Of a DNA stretch of 64,000 nt, positions 9,589 through 19,541 are shown in pieces; position 1 is the first letter of the stretch; each line of letters starts with the position of its first letter. This DNA comes from a bacterium SCSIO 12696. Its GTDB lineage: Bacteria; Pseudomonadota; Gammaproteobacteria; Pseudomonadales; Porticoccaceae. Where the stretch lies: positions 868,001 through 932,000 of the forward strand of contig CP073744.1 in the NCBI GenBank assembly GCA_024397955.1. Direction: 5' to 3'. The notes below the pieces were generated by a model. That model was given only the letters and a program-made list of their open reading frames with translations, had not been told where the DNA came from and did no database searches. The translations under genes were made by a program, and so were the position numbers.

Positions 9589-9936
9589 GTGACCACACTC
9601 TACGGCATTAAAAACTGCGACACCGTAAAAAAGGCTCGCACCTGGCTCGACAACCGCAATATCTGCTATCAATTTCACGACGTTCGCGGCGATGGCTTAT
9701 CCAGGGAACAGGTACAGCAATGGACGCAACAACTTGGTTGGCAAACCCTGGTCAACAAACGCAGTACTACCTGGAAACAACTGGATCAGGGCCTTCGTGA
9801 CACCATGGACACCGACACTGCAATCGATGCCATGACCCAACATCCCACCTTGATTAAACGACCGGTGTTAGAACACAACCAGCAGCTGCATGTGGGCTTC
9901 AAAGCCGATCAATACCAACTTCTATTTACCGATTAA
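9589..9936 (+). CDS. ArsC/Spx-family reductase-like protein (YffB type)
   Basis: A 115-residue thioredoxin-fold protein beginning at GTG 9589 with VTTLYGIKNCDTVKKA; Cys10 is the single N-terminal cysteine of the ArsC/YffB family, and KRPVLE is the conserved proline loop. An in-frame extension upstream to 9451 would add 46 residues unlike any family member, so the GTG start is preferred. In pseudomonads a gene of this type sits immediately before dapD, as here (11-base gap). Its physiological substrate is not known. Confidence 0.8.
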   Translation: MTTLYGIKNCDTVKKARTWLDNRNICYQFHDVRGDGLSREQVQQWTQQLGWQTLVNKRSTTWKQLDQGLRDTMDTDTAIDAMTQHPTLIKRPVLEHNQQLHVGFKADQYQLLFTD

Positions 9937-9947
9937 GAGGCATTAAC

Positions 9948-10982
9948 GTGACAACACTCTACAGCTTTGGCCTGGGCGCCGGCACTCAAAACAGCAAAGG
10001 CGACTGGCTGGAAGTGTACTTCCAGCAACCCCTGCTAAACACCACTGAAACGATCGGCAATGCCATCACTGCGGCACTGGGTTACGACGGCGGCAACCAA
10101 ACCCTTGCTCTGGATAAACAGCAGCTGACTGTGTTGGCCACTGAGCTGCGCAACCACGGCGAAGCCAGCCAGGCAGATATTGCTGACGCCATTGCACACA
10201 GCGGCCGCCCAGCAGTAATGGTAGCCCTGGAAAACGATGCCGCCCCGCAAAGTGCTCCAGAGGGATATCTGAAGCTGCATCTGCTGTCACACCGGCTGGT
10301 AAAACCTCATGGCACAGACCTCAGCGGTATTTTTGGCTTGTTGGCCAATGTTGCCTGGACAGATCAGGGCGCTATCGACCTGGAAGATTTGCCAGCCCGG
10401 CAACTTCAAGCACGCCTCTCAGGCAAGCCCTTGAGCGTTAACTGCATCGACAAATTCCCGAAAATGACTGACTACGTTGTCCCCAGCGGCGTGCGTATCG
10501 CGGACACTTCACGGGTTCGCCTGGGCGCCTACATTGGCGAAGGCACAACCGTGATGCACGAAGGCTTTGTGAACTTTAATGCCGGTACCGAAGGCCCCAA
10601 CATGATTGAAGGCCGTGTCTCTGCTGGCGTATTTATCGGTGCTGGCTCTGACTTGGGTGGTGGCTGCTCCACCATGGGCACCCTCTCCGGTGGTGGCAAT
10701 ATCGTGATCGCAGTGGGCAAAGAGTGCCTGGTTGGCGCCAACGCCGGTATCGGCATTCCCCTCGGAGATCGCTGTACCGTAGAAGCAGGCCTTTATATCA
10801 CCGCTGGCACCAAAGTAGTGATTCTTGACGACAACCGCCAGCCTGCAGGGGAAACCAAAGCCCGAGAGCTGGCCGGCAAAACCGATTTACTGTTTCGCAG
10901 AAATTCCATTAGCGGCGCTATCGAATGCCTGACCAACCAATCCGCTATTGAGCTCAACGAAGCCCTGCACGCGCACAACTAA
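9948..10982 (+). CDS. dapD: Tetrahydrodipicolinate N-succinyltransferase (long form)
   Basis: A 344-residue enzyme starting at GTG. It transfers succinyl from succinyl-CoA to tetrahydrodipicolinate, the first step of the succinylase branch to diaminopimelate. The central part (about 175-290) is a left-handed beta helix with hexapeptide repeats such as IADTSRVRLGAYIGEGTTV and VFIGAGSDLGGGCSTMGTL. It belongs to the long class found in Pseudomonas and actinobacteria rather than the 274-residue E. coli class. It is followed by a terminator-like hairpin. Confidence 0.93.
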   Translation: MTTLYSFGLGAGTQNSKGDWLEVYFQQPLLNTTETIGNAITAALGYDGGNQTLALDKQQLTVLATELRNHGEASQADIADAIAHSGRPAVMVALENDAAPQSAPEGYLKLHLLSHRLVKPHGTDLSGIFGLLANVAWTDQGAIDLEDLPARQLQARLSGKPLSVNCIDKFPKMTDYVVPSGVRIADTSRVRLGAYIGEGTTVMHEGFVNFNAGTEGPNMIEGRVSAGVFIGAGSDLGGGCSTMGTLSGGGNIVIAVGKECLVGANAGIGIPLGDRCTVEAGLYITAGTKVVILDDNRQPAGETKARELAGKTDLLFRRNSISGAIECLTNQSAIELNEALHAHN

Positions 10983-10994
10983 GATTGCTATGAG

Positions 10995-11035
10995 TGGCTT
11001 GGGTATCGCTACGCGTTACCCAAGCCAACTATAGT
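10995..11035 (+). terminator. Terminator after dapD
   Basis: TGGCTTGGGTA at 10995-11005 pairs perfectly with TACCCAAGCCA at 11017-11027, giving an 11-bp stem with an 11-base loop, followed by ACTATAGTTTT. The T tract is short and not immediately adjacent, so termination may be partial. Confidence 0.55.
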
Positions 11036-11129
11036 TTTAAATTATCGATAAAATTCAAACAATAAATTTTAACAACATAAAAATTTAGTCCATAATTCCC
11101 CTCAATTCATCAATACAGCAGGGGAAACC

Positions 11130-11612
11130 ATGAACGCCACCAACCAACAACACGTTAATATCGGTATCGACGACAACGCTCGTCAACAAATTACCCATGC
11201 CGTCAGCCAAGTACTGGCAGACAGCTATACCCTTTATCTAATGACCCACAATTTTCACTGGAATGTAACCGGGCCACACTTTCGGGAATTGCACTTGCAA
11301 TTTGAAGAGCAGTACACCGAACTGGCTACTGCTGTGGACGAAATTGCAGAGCGCATTCGTACCTTGGGCTACCCTGCCCCTGGTACCTACAAGCAATTTG
11401 CCGAACTGAGTACCATCGACGAAGTGGAAACCATTCCAGAAGCTTTTGAGATGGTACGCATTCTCGCCGAGGCCAACGAAGCGGTAGTGCGCAGCTGCCG
11501 TCAGGGTTTGCCACTGGCACAGGACGCTGACGACGAATCCAGCGCCGCACTGTTGTCAGATCGGATGCGCCTCCACGAAAAAAATGCCTGGTTGTTACGC
11601 AGCTTGCTGTAA
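11130..11612 (+). CDS. dps: Dps-family ferritin-like protein
   Basis: A 160-residue member of the Dps/ferritin family, which forms 12-subunit shells that oxidise and store iron and shield DNA. The inter-subunit ferroxidase residues are visible: His43 in HWNVTGPHF, His55 in the ELHLQFEE helix, Asp70 and Glu74 in DEIAERI. There is no lysine-rich N-terminal tail, so direct DNA binding is doubtful. The leader at 11031-11045 contains ATAG-N7-TTAT, which resembles half of an OxyR site, but this is weak. Downstream lies a perfect 13-bp inverted repeat. Confidence 0.9.
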   Translation: MNATNQQHVNIGIDDNARQQITHAVSQVLADSYTLYLMTHNFHWNVTGPHFRELHLQFEEQYTELATAVDEIAERIRTLGYPAPGTYKQFAELSTIDEVETIPEAFEMVRILAEANEAVVRSCRQGLPLAQDADDESSAALLSDRMRLHEKNAWLLRSLL

Positions 11613-11620
11613 ACAAAGCC

Positions 11621-11665
11621 GACGTTGGGCGAACCGAATTTCCAGAGTCCGCTTCGCCCAACGTC
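11621..11665 (+). terminator. Long inverted repeat after dps
   Basis: GACGTTGGGCGAA (11621-11633) is the exact reverse complement of TTCGCCCAACGTC (11653-11665); the loop is 19 bases. A T6 tract appears about 17 bases later. It is probably a terminator or an RNA-stabilising hairpin between dps and dapE. Confidence 0.5.
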
Positions 11666-11676
11666 CAACACCATAA

Positions 11677-12888
<1,212 letters not shown>

Positions 12889-12897
12889 AGGACAACA

Positions 12898-13791
12898 TTG
12901 AACAACCTGTTTTTATACAGCGCCGTGGTACTGATCTGGGGTTCCACTTTCCTCGGCATTACTTTCCAACTCGGTGTGGTAGATCCGTTAATTTCTCTGA
13001 TCTACCGCTTTGCCCTGGCGGTATTGTTGTTATTGGGCTGGTGCCGGCTTAAAGGCCTGAACCTGCGTATTCCTCGTCACCATCACCCCTATCTGTTTTA
13101 TCAGGGCAGCTGTTTATTCGCGATCAATTACTGGTTTGTCTACCTCGCAGAGGAGCACATAACCAGCGGCATTGTGGCGCTGATTTTCACCACAATTATC
13201 TTTTTTAACATCGTTAACGGGCGTTTGTTTCTGAAACGCAAAGTAGAGCCTCAGGTCATCGGCGGCGCGCTGTTGGGCTTTATGGGCATCGCATTGGTTT
13301 ACTACCCGGAAGTAGGTCATTTAAGTTGGGAAAGCAATGCCATCGCCGGACTGCTGTTTGGTATTGGCGCCCCGATTGTGGCATCACTGGGCAATATTGC
13401 CGCTACCCGCAACGGTCAGCACAAGTTGCCAGTGGTTCAAACCAACACCTGGAGCATGGCCTACGGCACCCTGTTGATGTTGTTGATCGCCCTGCTGCTC
13501 GACAAGCCATTCACCATGGACTGGAGCGCTGCCTATGTAATCTCAATGGCGTTTCTGGTGGTATTCGGCACCGTTATCGCTTTTGGTTGCTATCTGCTGC
13601 TATTGCAGCGAATCGGCCCAGAGCGGGCTGCTTACAGCGCGCTGCTGATTCCTCTTGTGGCACTTGGCCTATCCACCTTGTTTGAAGGTTACCAGTGGAC
13701 ACTGTTTGGTTTGCTAGGCCTGATAATGATTTTGGGTGGCAATTATTTTGCGCTTAAAAAGCCTGAAGCCAAAAATAAAAGCGCGACTTAA
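12898..13791 (+). CDS. EamA/DMT-family transporter
   Basis: A 297-residue integral membrane protein with a TTG start and about ten hydrophobic segments arranged as two EamA repeats. The first begins at SAVVLIWGSTFLGITF and the second includes FGTVIAFGCYLLLLQRIGPERAAYSALLIPL. Family members export amino acids and other metabolites. Co-transcription with dapE hints at export of an amino-acid-like compound, but the substrate cannot be read. The 3' end overlaps convergent rsmJ by 4 bases. Confidence 0.85.
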   Translation: MNNLFLYSAVVLIWGSTFLGITFQLGVVDPLISLIYRFALAVLLLLGWCRLKGLNLRIPRHHHPYLFYQGSCLFAINYWFVYLAEEHITSGIVALIFTTIIFFNIVNGRLFLKRKVEPQVIGGALLGFMGIALVYYPEVGHLSWESNAIAGLLFGIGAPIVASLGNIAATRNGQHKLPVVQTNTWSMAYGTLLMLLIALLLDKPFTMDWSAAYVISMAFLVVFGTVIAFGCYLLLLQRIGPERAAYSALLIPLVALGLSTLFEGYQWTLFGLLGLIMILGGNYFALKKPEAKNKSAT

Positions 13792-14612
13792 ACCAGCTTC
13801 TGTTTGCTGTAAATATCGTAGCGGGTGGATTTGCCCACCAGGCTGTGGGCGGGCTTTCTGTTATCCAGGTAAGGCGCTTTAGCCGGGCGCTTGACCACAA
13901 CCCGATAACGAGCCAAGTCCAAGGCGTTGGTTAGCAACTGATCCGCATCAGCGTCATCCCCTACCAATACATGAAAAGCCTGCATGTCTTTTTTCACTTT
14001 GGCGGATTTTTGCCGCTCGGGGAACATCGGGTCCAGGTAGGCCACATCTGCCTCAGCCTGCAATGTTGACTGGGCTTCACAACCAAGCTGCAAGGCATCC
14101 CATGGCAGCAACTGCATGCGCCCGACAATGGTTTGTAAATCCGGTTCACCGGCGTCTGCAGCCCGTTGCAAACCGTCCGCCAGCAGTGCATGCACTACCG
14201 GGTTGCGCTCCAGCAATGTCACCCTTGCTCCCAGAGTGGCCAACACGAAGCCATCCCTGCCAAGGCCTGCTGTCATATCCACAACGCTTAGATCTGTGCG
14301 CTTATCGAGGCCAACAGCACGAGACAGATCCTGTTTTTTACCGCCTCCGTACTGACGCCGATGAGCCGCTGCGCCACTGGCGAAGTCGCAACGAACCGGA
14401 CCCGGCGCTTTTGGGCCAGTCAGCTGCAATTGAAGCCCCTGAGCATCGACTAATAATAAGCAAAAAAAAGCCGCTTTATCGCCAGGTTGGCAATAAAGCG
14501 GCTTATGAACGGGCCAGGGCAATTGCTTGAGCCCCAACTCACTGGCCAGTCGATCGGCCCTGGCAGCAAAGCCCGGGGCCGCGCTGAGCGCACAGAGTTG
14601 TCGTAAATTCAC
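13788..14612 (-). CDS. rsmJ: 16S rRNA m2G1516 methyltransferase
   Basis: A 274-residue class I methyltransferase with a GTG start. Motif I is DMTAGLGRDG at 112-121, and the catalytic DPMF of the N2-guanine methylases is at 194-197. Both are characteristic of RsmJ (YhiQ), which modifies G1516 in the small-subunit rRNA. A perfect 12-bp inverted repeat followed by a T run lies inside the early coding region (codons about 37-49) and would act as a terminator on this strand. That feature is listed separately. Confidence 0.93.
   Translation of the reverse strand: MNLRQLCALSAAPGFAARADRLASELGLKQLPWPVHKPLYCQPGDKAAFFCLLLVDAQGLQLQLTGPKAPGPVRCDFASGAAAHRRQYGGGKKQDLSRAVGLDKRTDLSVVDMTAGLGRDGFVLATLGARVTLLERNPVVHALLADGLQRAADAGEPDLQTIVGRMQLLPWDALQLGCEAQSTLQAEADVAYLDPMFPERQKSAKVKKDMQAFHVLVGDDADADQLLTNALDLARYRVVVKRPAKAPYLDNRKPAHSLVGKSTRYDIYSKQKLV
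14461..14504 (-). terminator. Terminator-like hairpin inside rsmJ coding sequence
   Basis: On the minus strand AAGCCGCTTTAT (14504-14493) pairs perfectly with ATAAAGCGGCTT (14479-14468), with a 13-base loop, and is followed by a run of T. The codons involved specify residues 37-49 of RsmJ. By sequence this is a good intrinsic terminator, but ribosomes translating rsmJ would normally prevent its folding. Confidence 0.5.
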
Positions 14613-14626
14613 GTGCCGACTATAAC

Positions 14627-15304
14627 TTACTGCTCAATGGGCTGAAGCTCCAGCTCCACACGACGGTTTAATTGGCGACCATCGGCAGTACCATTGCTGG
14701 CGACCGGGTATTTTTCGCCGTAACCAAAGGTGGAGATACGATTGCCAGCAACCCCCTGGGTCAGCAACAGTTGGCCGACACTTTGGGCTCTGCGCTCACT
14801 CAAAACCTGGTTGTGGGCATCTGAGCCAGTAGAGTCCGTGTGGCCATACACACGTACATTGGTTTGATCAAATTCATCAATGACCAACGCCACCGATTCC
14901 AGGGTTGGGTAGAACTCGGAACGCACATCGTGGCGATCCACACCAAACGTAATGTTGCTGGGCATAATCAGGCGAATATTGTCACCGTCCCGCTGAACCT
15001 GAACACCGGTACCCACCAGGCGATCACGCAGATGCTTTTCCTGCACGTCCATGTAGTAACCAATACCACCACCCAGCAGTGCACCGGCAGCAGCACCACG
15101 CAGTGCTCCCTTCTTGCGATCGCCATCATCGGCAATGGCGCCCACTACCGCACCGGCAATAGCACCAATACCTGCGCCACTGGCAGCCTTACTGGTTTGT
15201 TGCTCACCGGAATAAGGGTTCACCGTGGTACAAGCCGCAGCAACCCCGAGCAGGCAAACTGCTGCGGTCAACTTCAGCTGTGATTTTAATGGCAAATTGT
15301 TCAT
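14627..15304 (-). CDS. OmpA-family lipoprotein with glycine-zipper
   Basis: A 225-residue outer-membrane lipoprotein. The ATG at 15304 is preceded by AGGGAG, and the product starts with a lipobox ending VAAAC (Cys25). Residues of about 40-75 are Gly/Ala-rich (GAIAGAVVGAIADD), a glycine-zipper segment. The C-terminal half is an OmpA peptidoglycan-binding domain with VYGHTDSTGSDAHN and LSERRAQSV. It resembles YiaD/OmpA-like cell-wall anchors. A longer reading frame upstream to 15532 has no ribosome-binding site and would place the signal peptide internally. Confidence 0.87.
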   Translation of the reverse strand: MNNLPLKSQLKLTAAVCLLGVAAACTTVNPYSGEQQTSKAASGAGIGAIAGAVVGAIADDGDRKKGALRGAAAGALLGGGIGYYMDVQEKHLRDRLVGTGVQVQRDGDNIRLIMPSNITFGVDRHDVRSEFYPTLESVALVIDEFDQTNVRVYGHTDSTGSDAHNQVLSERRAQSVGQLLLTQGVAGNRISTFGYGEKYPVASNGTADGRQLNRRVELELQPIEQ

Positions 15305-15733
15305 GCAAAGCTCCCTAATCATGTCGTTGTAAAAAAGCGCTATTGTAGCGATTCGCCAACTGCCAACAAACGACTGTTTGGCAATATTGGCTGTTTGTTC
15401 CCGCCAATAACGCAGCCTTTGATTGGCTGTTGACAGGGTATTCTTACAGTTACTCACACATCCTGTGGATAACTCTGTTAACAACTTTTTTGTAACTGCC
15501 GCAAAAGCCCGTCGTAGCGCCACTGTTCTCAAATTGGCGACATTTTAAACAGGAGTATAAAAATCTTAAAATTCAAACACCTACAAGAATTTTATAGCCT
15601 TAAAAAGAAATTTTTAAAAAATATGTCAAAAAACAGTCACACAATATTGACTTGTGGACAACATCGAAAAAACAATAACTTACAAGCCCCTCTTAAATTG
15701 CTATTGCAAACATGCAAGGCAACTGACTCGACA
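15305..15733. other. AT-rich intergenic region with DnaA-box-like sequence
   Basis: No gene is supported. The stretch contains TGTGGATAACTCTGT at 15464-15478, also present at 9264-9278, and CAATAACTTAC at 15673-15683, also present at 9372 and 9402. Around 15540-15640 it is very A/T rich. It also has to hold the promoter of the OmpA-like lipoprotein gene and the end of the upstream bamC-MBL transcript. Confidence 0.5.
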
Positions 15734-16498
15734 CTATCCGTTTTCCACCAAGTGTAGCCAGCCAAACCCGTCATTTTGGCAAGCGTAGTGCACACGCCCT
15801 ACGCCTTCCAGGTGGGGCTCAACCGCTGCTTTAACCCGGTCGAGGTTATTGTTTTGCAAGCTGATATGCCCCAGCACCAGATGTTGCAGTCGAGCACAGT
15901 CAATCTGGCTCAGCAGCTCAGCGCTTTGGCCATTGTTTAGGTGCCCCCAGCGACCGCTCACACGTTGCTTCAAGCTGGGCGGATAAGGACCCGCCGCCAG
16001 CATCTGCAAGTCGTGATTGGCCTCGAGAAGCAAACCGTCGCAACCATCAAAGCACTTCACCACATAGGGAGTAATAGAACCAATATCGGTCAGCACCCCC
16101 AAACGAAATTGTTGGTATGAAAACAGAAACTGAACCGGCTCTCGGGCATCGTGGGGTACTGCGACCGGCAGCACACTGAGATCGCCAATAGACAGCGTTT
16201 GAGCGTCTTCAACGGTGTGCAACACCACGCCATTAGCCACGGCGGCTTTGGCAGTGCCGGCGGTTAGGTAAACAGGAAGTTGATACTTTCGCGCCAAAGG
16301 CATAACACCTTTGATGTGATCCCCGTGTTCATGGGTCACCAGAATGGCATTCAGCTGTTCTGGATGACGCTCTAACAGGGCAAGACGACGCACTGTTTCG
16401 CGCATGGAAAACCCGCAGTCGACTAATACGCAGGTGTTGCCAGCTTCAACCAAGGTCGCATTGCCCTGGCTACCGCTGCCAAGAGAAGCAAATTTCAC
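15734..16498 (-). CDS. MBL-fold metallo-hydrolase (YycJ/WalJ-like)
   Basis: A 254-residue metallo-beta-lactamase-fold protein starting at GTG. The metal motif HEHGDH is at 56-61, and LVDCGFSMRE plus a late VLGHISLQNN segment are present. The N-terminus MKFASLGSGSQGNATLVE is characteristic of the WalJ/YycJ group of single-domain nucleases or phosphodiesterases. It lies downstream of dapA-bamC on the same strand, a common gammaproteobacterial arrangement in which purC often follows; purC is absent here. Confidence 0.82.
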   Translation of the reverse strand: MKFASLGSGSQGNATLVEAGNTCVLVDCGFSMRETVRRLALLERHPEQLNAILVTHEHGDHIKGVMPLARKYQLPVYLTAGTAKAAVANGVVLHTVEDAQTLSIGDLSVLPVAVPHDAREPVQFLFSYQQFRLGVLTDIGSITPYVVKCFDGCDGLLLEANHDLQMLAAGPYPPSLKQRVSGRWGHLNNGQSAELLSQIDCARLQHLVLGHISLQNNNLDRVKAAVEPHLEGVGRVHYACQNDGFGWLHLVENG

Positions 16499-16515
16499 AG
16501 AGTAGTCCGTTGTGA

Positions 16516-16552
16516 GGGTGCCTCTAAAAATAGCGCATTTTTAGAGGTGCCC
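16516..16552. repeat. Intercistronic hairpin between bamC and the MBL gene
   Basis: A 16-bp stem with two G-T pairs (16516-16531 and 16537-16552) and a 5-base loop fills the gap and touches the bamC stop codon. There is no T tract, so it is more likely a message-stabilising or processing hairpin than a terminator. Confidence 0.5.
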
Positions 16553-17610
16553 TAAGACAGGTTGCCGCGAATCTCTTTCAACAAGCGAAGCGCATCATTG
16601 GGGTCCAGCAAAGAACCATCGGGGTTGGCAATACGCACTTGCACACCGGTATCTACTTGGGTGGCAGTAACATGGTAGTCAACTCGGCGGCTCTGTTTGT
16701 CGTCGTCAGAACTAAACCAACCGCTAAACCAGCCGCCCTTTTCATCCAGTTCTTTGTGGCGCACATAGAAAATGCCGGCGCTGCGATCCTGGTCAACAAT
16801 GGAGAACGCACCTGTGCCGTCGCGATCACCCAGCGAGTAGGCCACCGAACCCCAAGAACGGGGGTAGTCCAATTTAATCAATACATAGGGCTGCTCGTCG
16901 CTACCGCTTACCACTTCCACCTTGGCTTCACCACCAATGGTTTGAGCGAGCAGTGATACAGAGCTGTTGCCGATATCCCCCGCCAATGCTTCAGCGACCA
17001 GGCGCCTCAGCTCTCGCTCACGCTCTTTGTCGTTGGATTGCAGCGGCCAAGCTGTCTCCCGCTCGTCACCTTTAGTGGCATTGTTGTGCAACACACTCAC
17101 CTCGGTGGTGTTGAATTGCACACCGGGCTCTACTTTGAGGCGATAGCGGTGAGAATAGGTTTCGTCTTCTTTGTAATTCACCCAGATGGTTTCGATCAGG
17201 CCGTTTTTGGCATCCAGTGATTCCACAAAGATGCCGTTGCGAGTCAGCACATTGCGAATTTCCGGCCACACCCGATCCGGGCTGGCTTGCACCAACACCC
17301 AGCTCTTACCACCAAGAGACTGAATTTTGACCTGTTTTTCAAAAGCCGCCAGGGATGCACGTTGAGGACGAGGCACACTAAACTTACCGGGTACCAATGA
17401 ATCATCGGGAATAGCAGGTATGGGATACAGCTCAGCAATAGCACCGTCCGCTGTGGACTCCGGCAACTTCAGCTCCGGCGCCTCTTCAGCCAGCTGGTAA
17501 TCGTTATTGCGGTTGCGGAAGGTATCGCCAAACAGGCTGCACCCGGATAAAACAGACAGGCTGAGAGCCATAGCAAAGACGGTTTTAAAACCCAAAGTAC
17601 GCTTCTCCAC
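16552..17610 (-). CDS. bamC: Outer membrane protein assembly factor BamC
   Basis: A 352-residue lipoprotein of the BAM complex. The GTG start at 17610 overlaps the dapA TAG stop by one base. The signal peptide ends with VLSGC, making Cys24 the lipidated residue. Two helix-grip (BamC) domains follow, with the unstructured N-terminal region (YQLAEEAPELKLPES) that contacts BamD. An alternative start further upstream lies inside dapA and would bury the lipobox. The dapA-bamC (nlpB) pairing is classical. Confidence 0.92.
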   Translation of the reverse strand: MEKRTLGFKTVFAMALSLSVLSGCSLFGDTFRNRNNDYQLAEEAPELKLPESTADGAIAELYPIPAIPDDSLVPGKFSVPRPQRASLAAFEKQVKIQSLGGKSWVLVQASPDRVWPEIRNVLTRNGIFVESLDAKNGLIETIWVNYKEDETYSHRYRLKVEPGVQFNTTEVSVLHNNATKGDERETAWPLQSNDKERERELRRLVAEALAGDIGNSSVSLLAQTIGGEAKVEVVSGSDEQPYVLIKLDYPRSWGSVAYSLGDRDGTGAFSIVDQDRSAGIFYVRHKELDEKGGWFSGWFSSDDDKQSRRVDYHVTATQVDTGVQVRIANPDGSLLDPNDALRLLKEIRGNLS

Positions 17611-18488
17611 TACAGCAGCCCCACGCGTTGCAATTCCGCACGAACTACTGGCTGTTGTTGTTCGGACAAAAGAGTCAGGGGTAAACGCAGGCCACGAGGA
17701 ATACGGTTCATTTCCATCAGTGCCCACTTCACTGGAATTGGGTTCGACTCTACAAACAGGGCGTTGTGCAGAGCATCTAATTGGGCATTGATGGCTCTGG
17801 CTTCATCGCCGTTGCCGGCCAATGCCGCACTGCACATCTGCGCCATTAATTGCGGGGCAACATTGGCAGTGACCGAAATGTCACCGTGGCCACCCATCAA
17901 CATCAGTTCAGTGGCGGTCATATCATCGCCGGAGTAAATGGCAAAGTCCTTGGGGCAGCTGTCAATTAATTCGCGTGCCCGCTGCAAATCTCCAGTGGCC
18001 TCTTTAATACCGACGATATTGTCAATTTGCGCCAACCTCAATACGGTTTCCGGCAACAGATCACAAGCGGTGCGTCCGGGCACGTTATACAAAATCTGCG
18101 GGATATCGACACGCTCGGCAATAAATTTGTAGTGCTGGTACAGGCCCTCTTGGGTGGGCTTGTTGTAATAAGGCGTTACCAATAAACAGGCATCCGCCCC
18201 CACTTCATTGGCTTGCTCAGTTAACTCCAGCGCTTCTTTGGTTGAGTTAGCACCAGTACCGGCAATCACCGATATGCGGCCCGCAGCGTACTTGACGACT
18301 TCACCAACCGCCTTTTTGTGCTCATCCATACTCAGGGTGGATGCTTCACCGGTAGTGCCCACAGCAACGATAGCACTGGTACCTGTTTCCACGTGCCAAT
18401 CCACCAATCGTTTCAGCCCTTCCCAATCCACCTCGTTACTGCCGGGTAACATGGGGGTAACTAAAGCGACAATACTACCGGTAATCAT
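17610..18488 (-). CDS. dapA: 4-hydroxy-tetrahydrodipicolinate synthase
   Basis: A 292-residue class I aldolase that condenses pyruvate with aspartate semialdehyde, the committed step to lysine. The Schiff-base lysine is Lys162 in [10 protein letters not shown], Tyr134 is in ILYNVPGRT, and GTTGEASTL is the pyruvate-binding loop. Starting at ATG 18488 gives the normal N-terminus [13 protein letters not shown]; the longer frame to 18542 is unsupported. It is translationally coupled to bamC. Confidence 0.96.
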   Translation of the reverse strand: MITGSIVALVTPMLPGSNEVDWEGLKRLVDWHVETGTSAIVAVGTTGEASTLSMDEHKKAVGEVVKYAAGRISVIAGTGANSTKEALELTEQANEVGADACLLVTPYYNKPTQEGLYQHYKFIAERVDIPQILYNVPGRTACDLLPETVLRLAQIDNIVGIKEATGDLQRARELIDSCPKDFAIYSGDDMTATELMLMGGHGDISVTANVAPQLMAQMCSAALAGNGDEARAINAQLDALHNALFVESNPIPVKWALMEMNRIPRGLRLPLTLLSEQQQPVVRAELQRVGLL

Positions 18489-18575
18489 TGAAAATCCTGT
18501 TGAAATAAGCGTTGAACACGTGAATTGGCCGCAAGCGGACAAAGGGGGCTATGGTACTGGTCACCGAGCAGTCGC

Positions 18576-19505
18576 TCAAGGGGAATCGTAGAGAGACGCT
18601 TCTCCGTCGGGCCGGGTTTTAAAACGCCGGTGTACCCACAGGTATTGATCTGGGCACTGGCGAATATAGTCTTCCACCAAGCCGTTGATCCGGGTGACGT
18701 CCTGTAGATCGTCACCACTGGGAAATTGTTCCAGCGGTGGATAAATTCGCACAATATACCCCCTACCGTCTTCCCGGCGAAAATGGGTATAGGGCACCAC
18801 CGCCGCGCCACTTTTGCCCGCCAAGCGACCAGTGGCTACCACCGTTGCCGCCTGATGGCCAAACAAGGGGGCAAAAATACTCTGCTGGGGACCGTAGTCC
18901 TGATCTGGTGCGTACCAGAGTATGCGCCCTTCTTTTAATGCCCTGAGTACACCACGCACATCTTTGCGCGGGTAAACCCGGCCACCTTCCACCCGACGCT
19001 CGCGGCCACGGCGCTGCACATAGTCAAAAACCGGATTGTTATTGGGGCGGTACATACCGTCCATACAGACCCGGGTGGACATGGCCGAGGCCCCTATTTC
19101 CAGGTTGGTAAAGTGCAATGCCATTAACAGCGCGCCACGGCCATTCAGCTGTTCAATGTGCTCCAGCCCCTCGAACTGCAGTAACTTCTGAAAGCGCCAG
19201 TTGGGCCACCACCAGGCGATGCCAGTCTCGAAAGTCGCAATACCGACGCTTTGATAGTGCTTGTTCAGCAGTTCCTCGCGCTGTTCAGCGCTCAGTTCAG
19301 GGAAGCAAAGCTCCAGGTTGCGAGCAGCAATTTTGCGCCGACGGGGCACAGCCTTTGCCAACAGCCCACCGAGTGATCGCCCCAGCCACAGCTGTACCCG
19401 ATACGGCAACAGCAGCACTAACAAACGCCACAGAGTTAACCAAAGCCAGGTTAACCAGTAACGTGGGTGCAACAGCGACAGGGAAAAATGTGGGCGAGCT
19501 TCCAT
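18576..19505 (-). CDS. Lipid A biosynthesis acyltransferase (LpxL/HtrB family)
   Basis: A 309-residue inner-membrane acyltransferase. It has one N-terminal hydrophobic segment (about 17-34), the HX4E active site His131/Glu136 in ALHFTNLEIG, and the downstream arginine-rich FRREDG region. Family members add secondary lauroyl or myristoyl chains to Kdo2-lipid IVA. Which position is acylated cannot be told. It follows the cyclase and TPR lipoprotein genes on the same strand with a short gap, so they may form one unit. Confidence 0.85.
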   Translation of the reverse strand: MEARPHFSLSLLHPRYWLTWLWLTLWRLLVLLLPYRVQLWLGRSLGGLLAKAVPRRRKIAARNLELCFPELSAEQREELLNKHYQSVGIATFETGIAWWWPNWRFQKLLQFEGLEHIEQLNGRGALLMALHFTNLEIGASAMSTRVCMDGMYRPNNNPVFDYVQRRGRERRVEGGRVYPRKDVRGVLRALKEGRILWYAPDQDYGPQQSIFAPLFGHQAATVVATGRLAGKSGAAVVPYTHFRREDGRGYIVRIYPPLEQFPSGDDLQDVTRINGLVEDYIRQCPDQYLWVHRRFKTRPDGEASLYDSP

Positions 19506-19541
19506 AAGCAACTATCGTAAAAAAGCGCCCATTGTAGCGGC

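Noticed and set aside
15302..15532. Longer N-terminus for the OmpA-like lipoprotein
   Set aside because: It would put the lipobox at residue 101, and no ribosome-binding site is seen at the upstream start.
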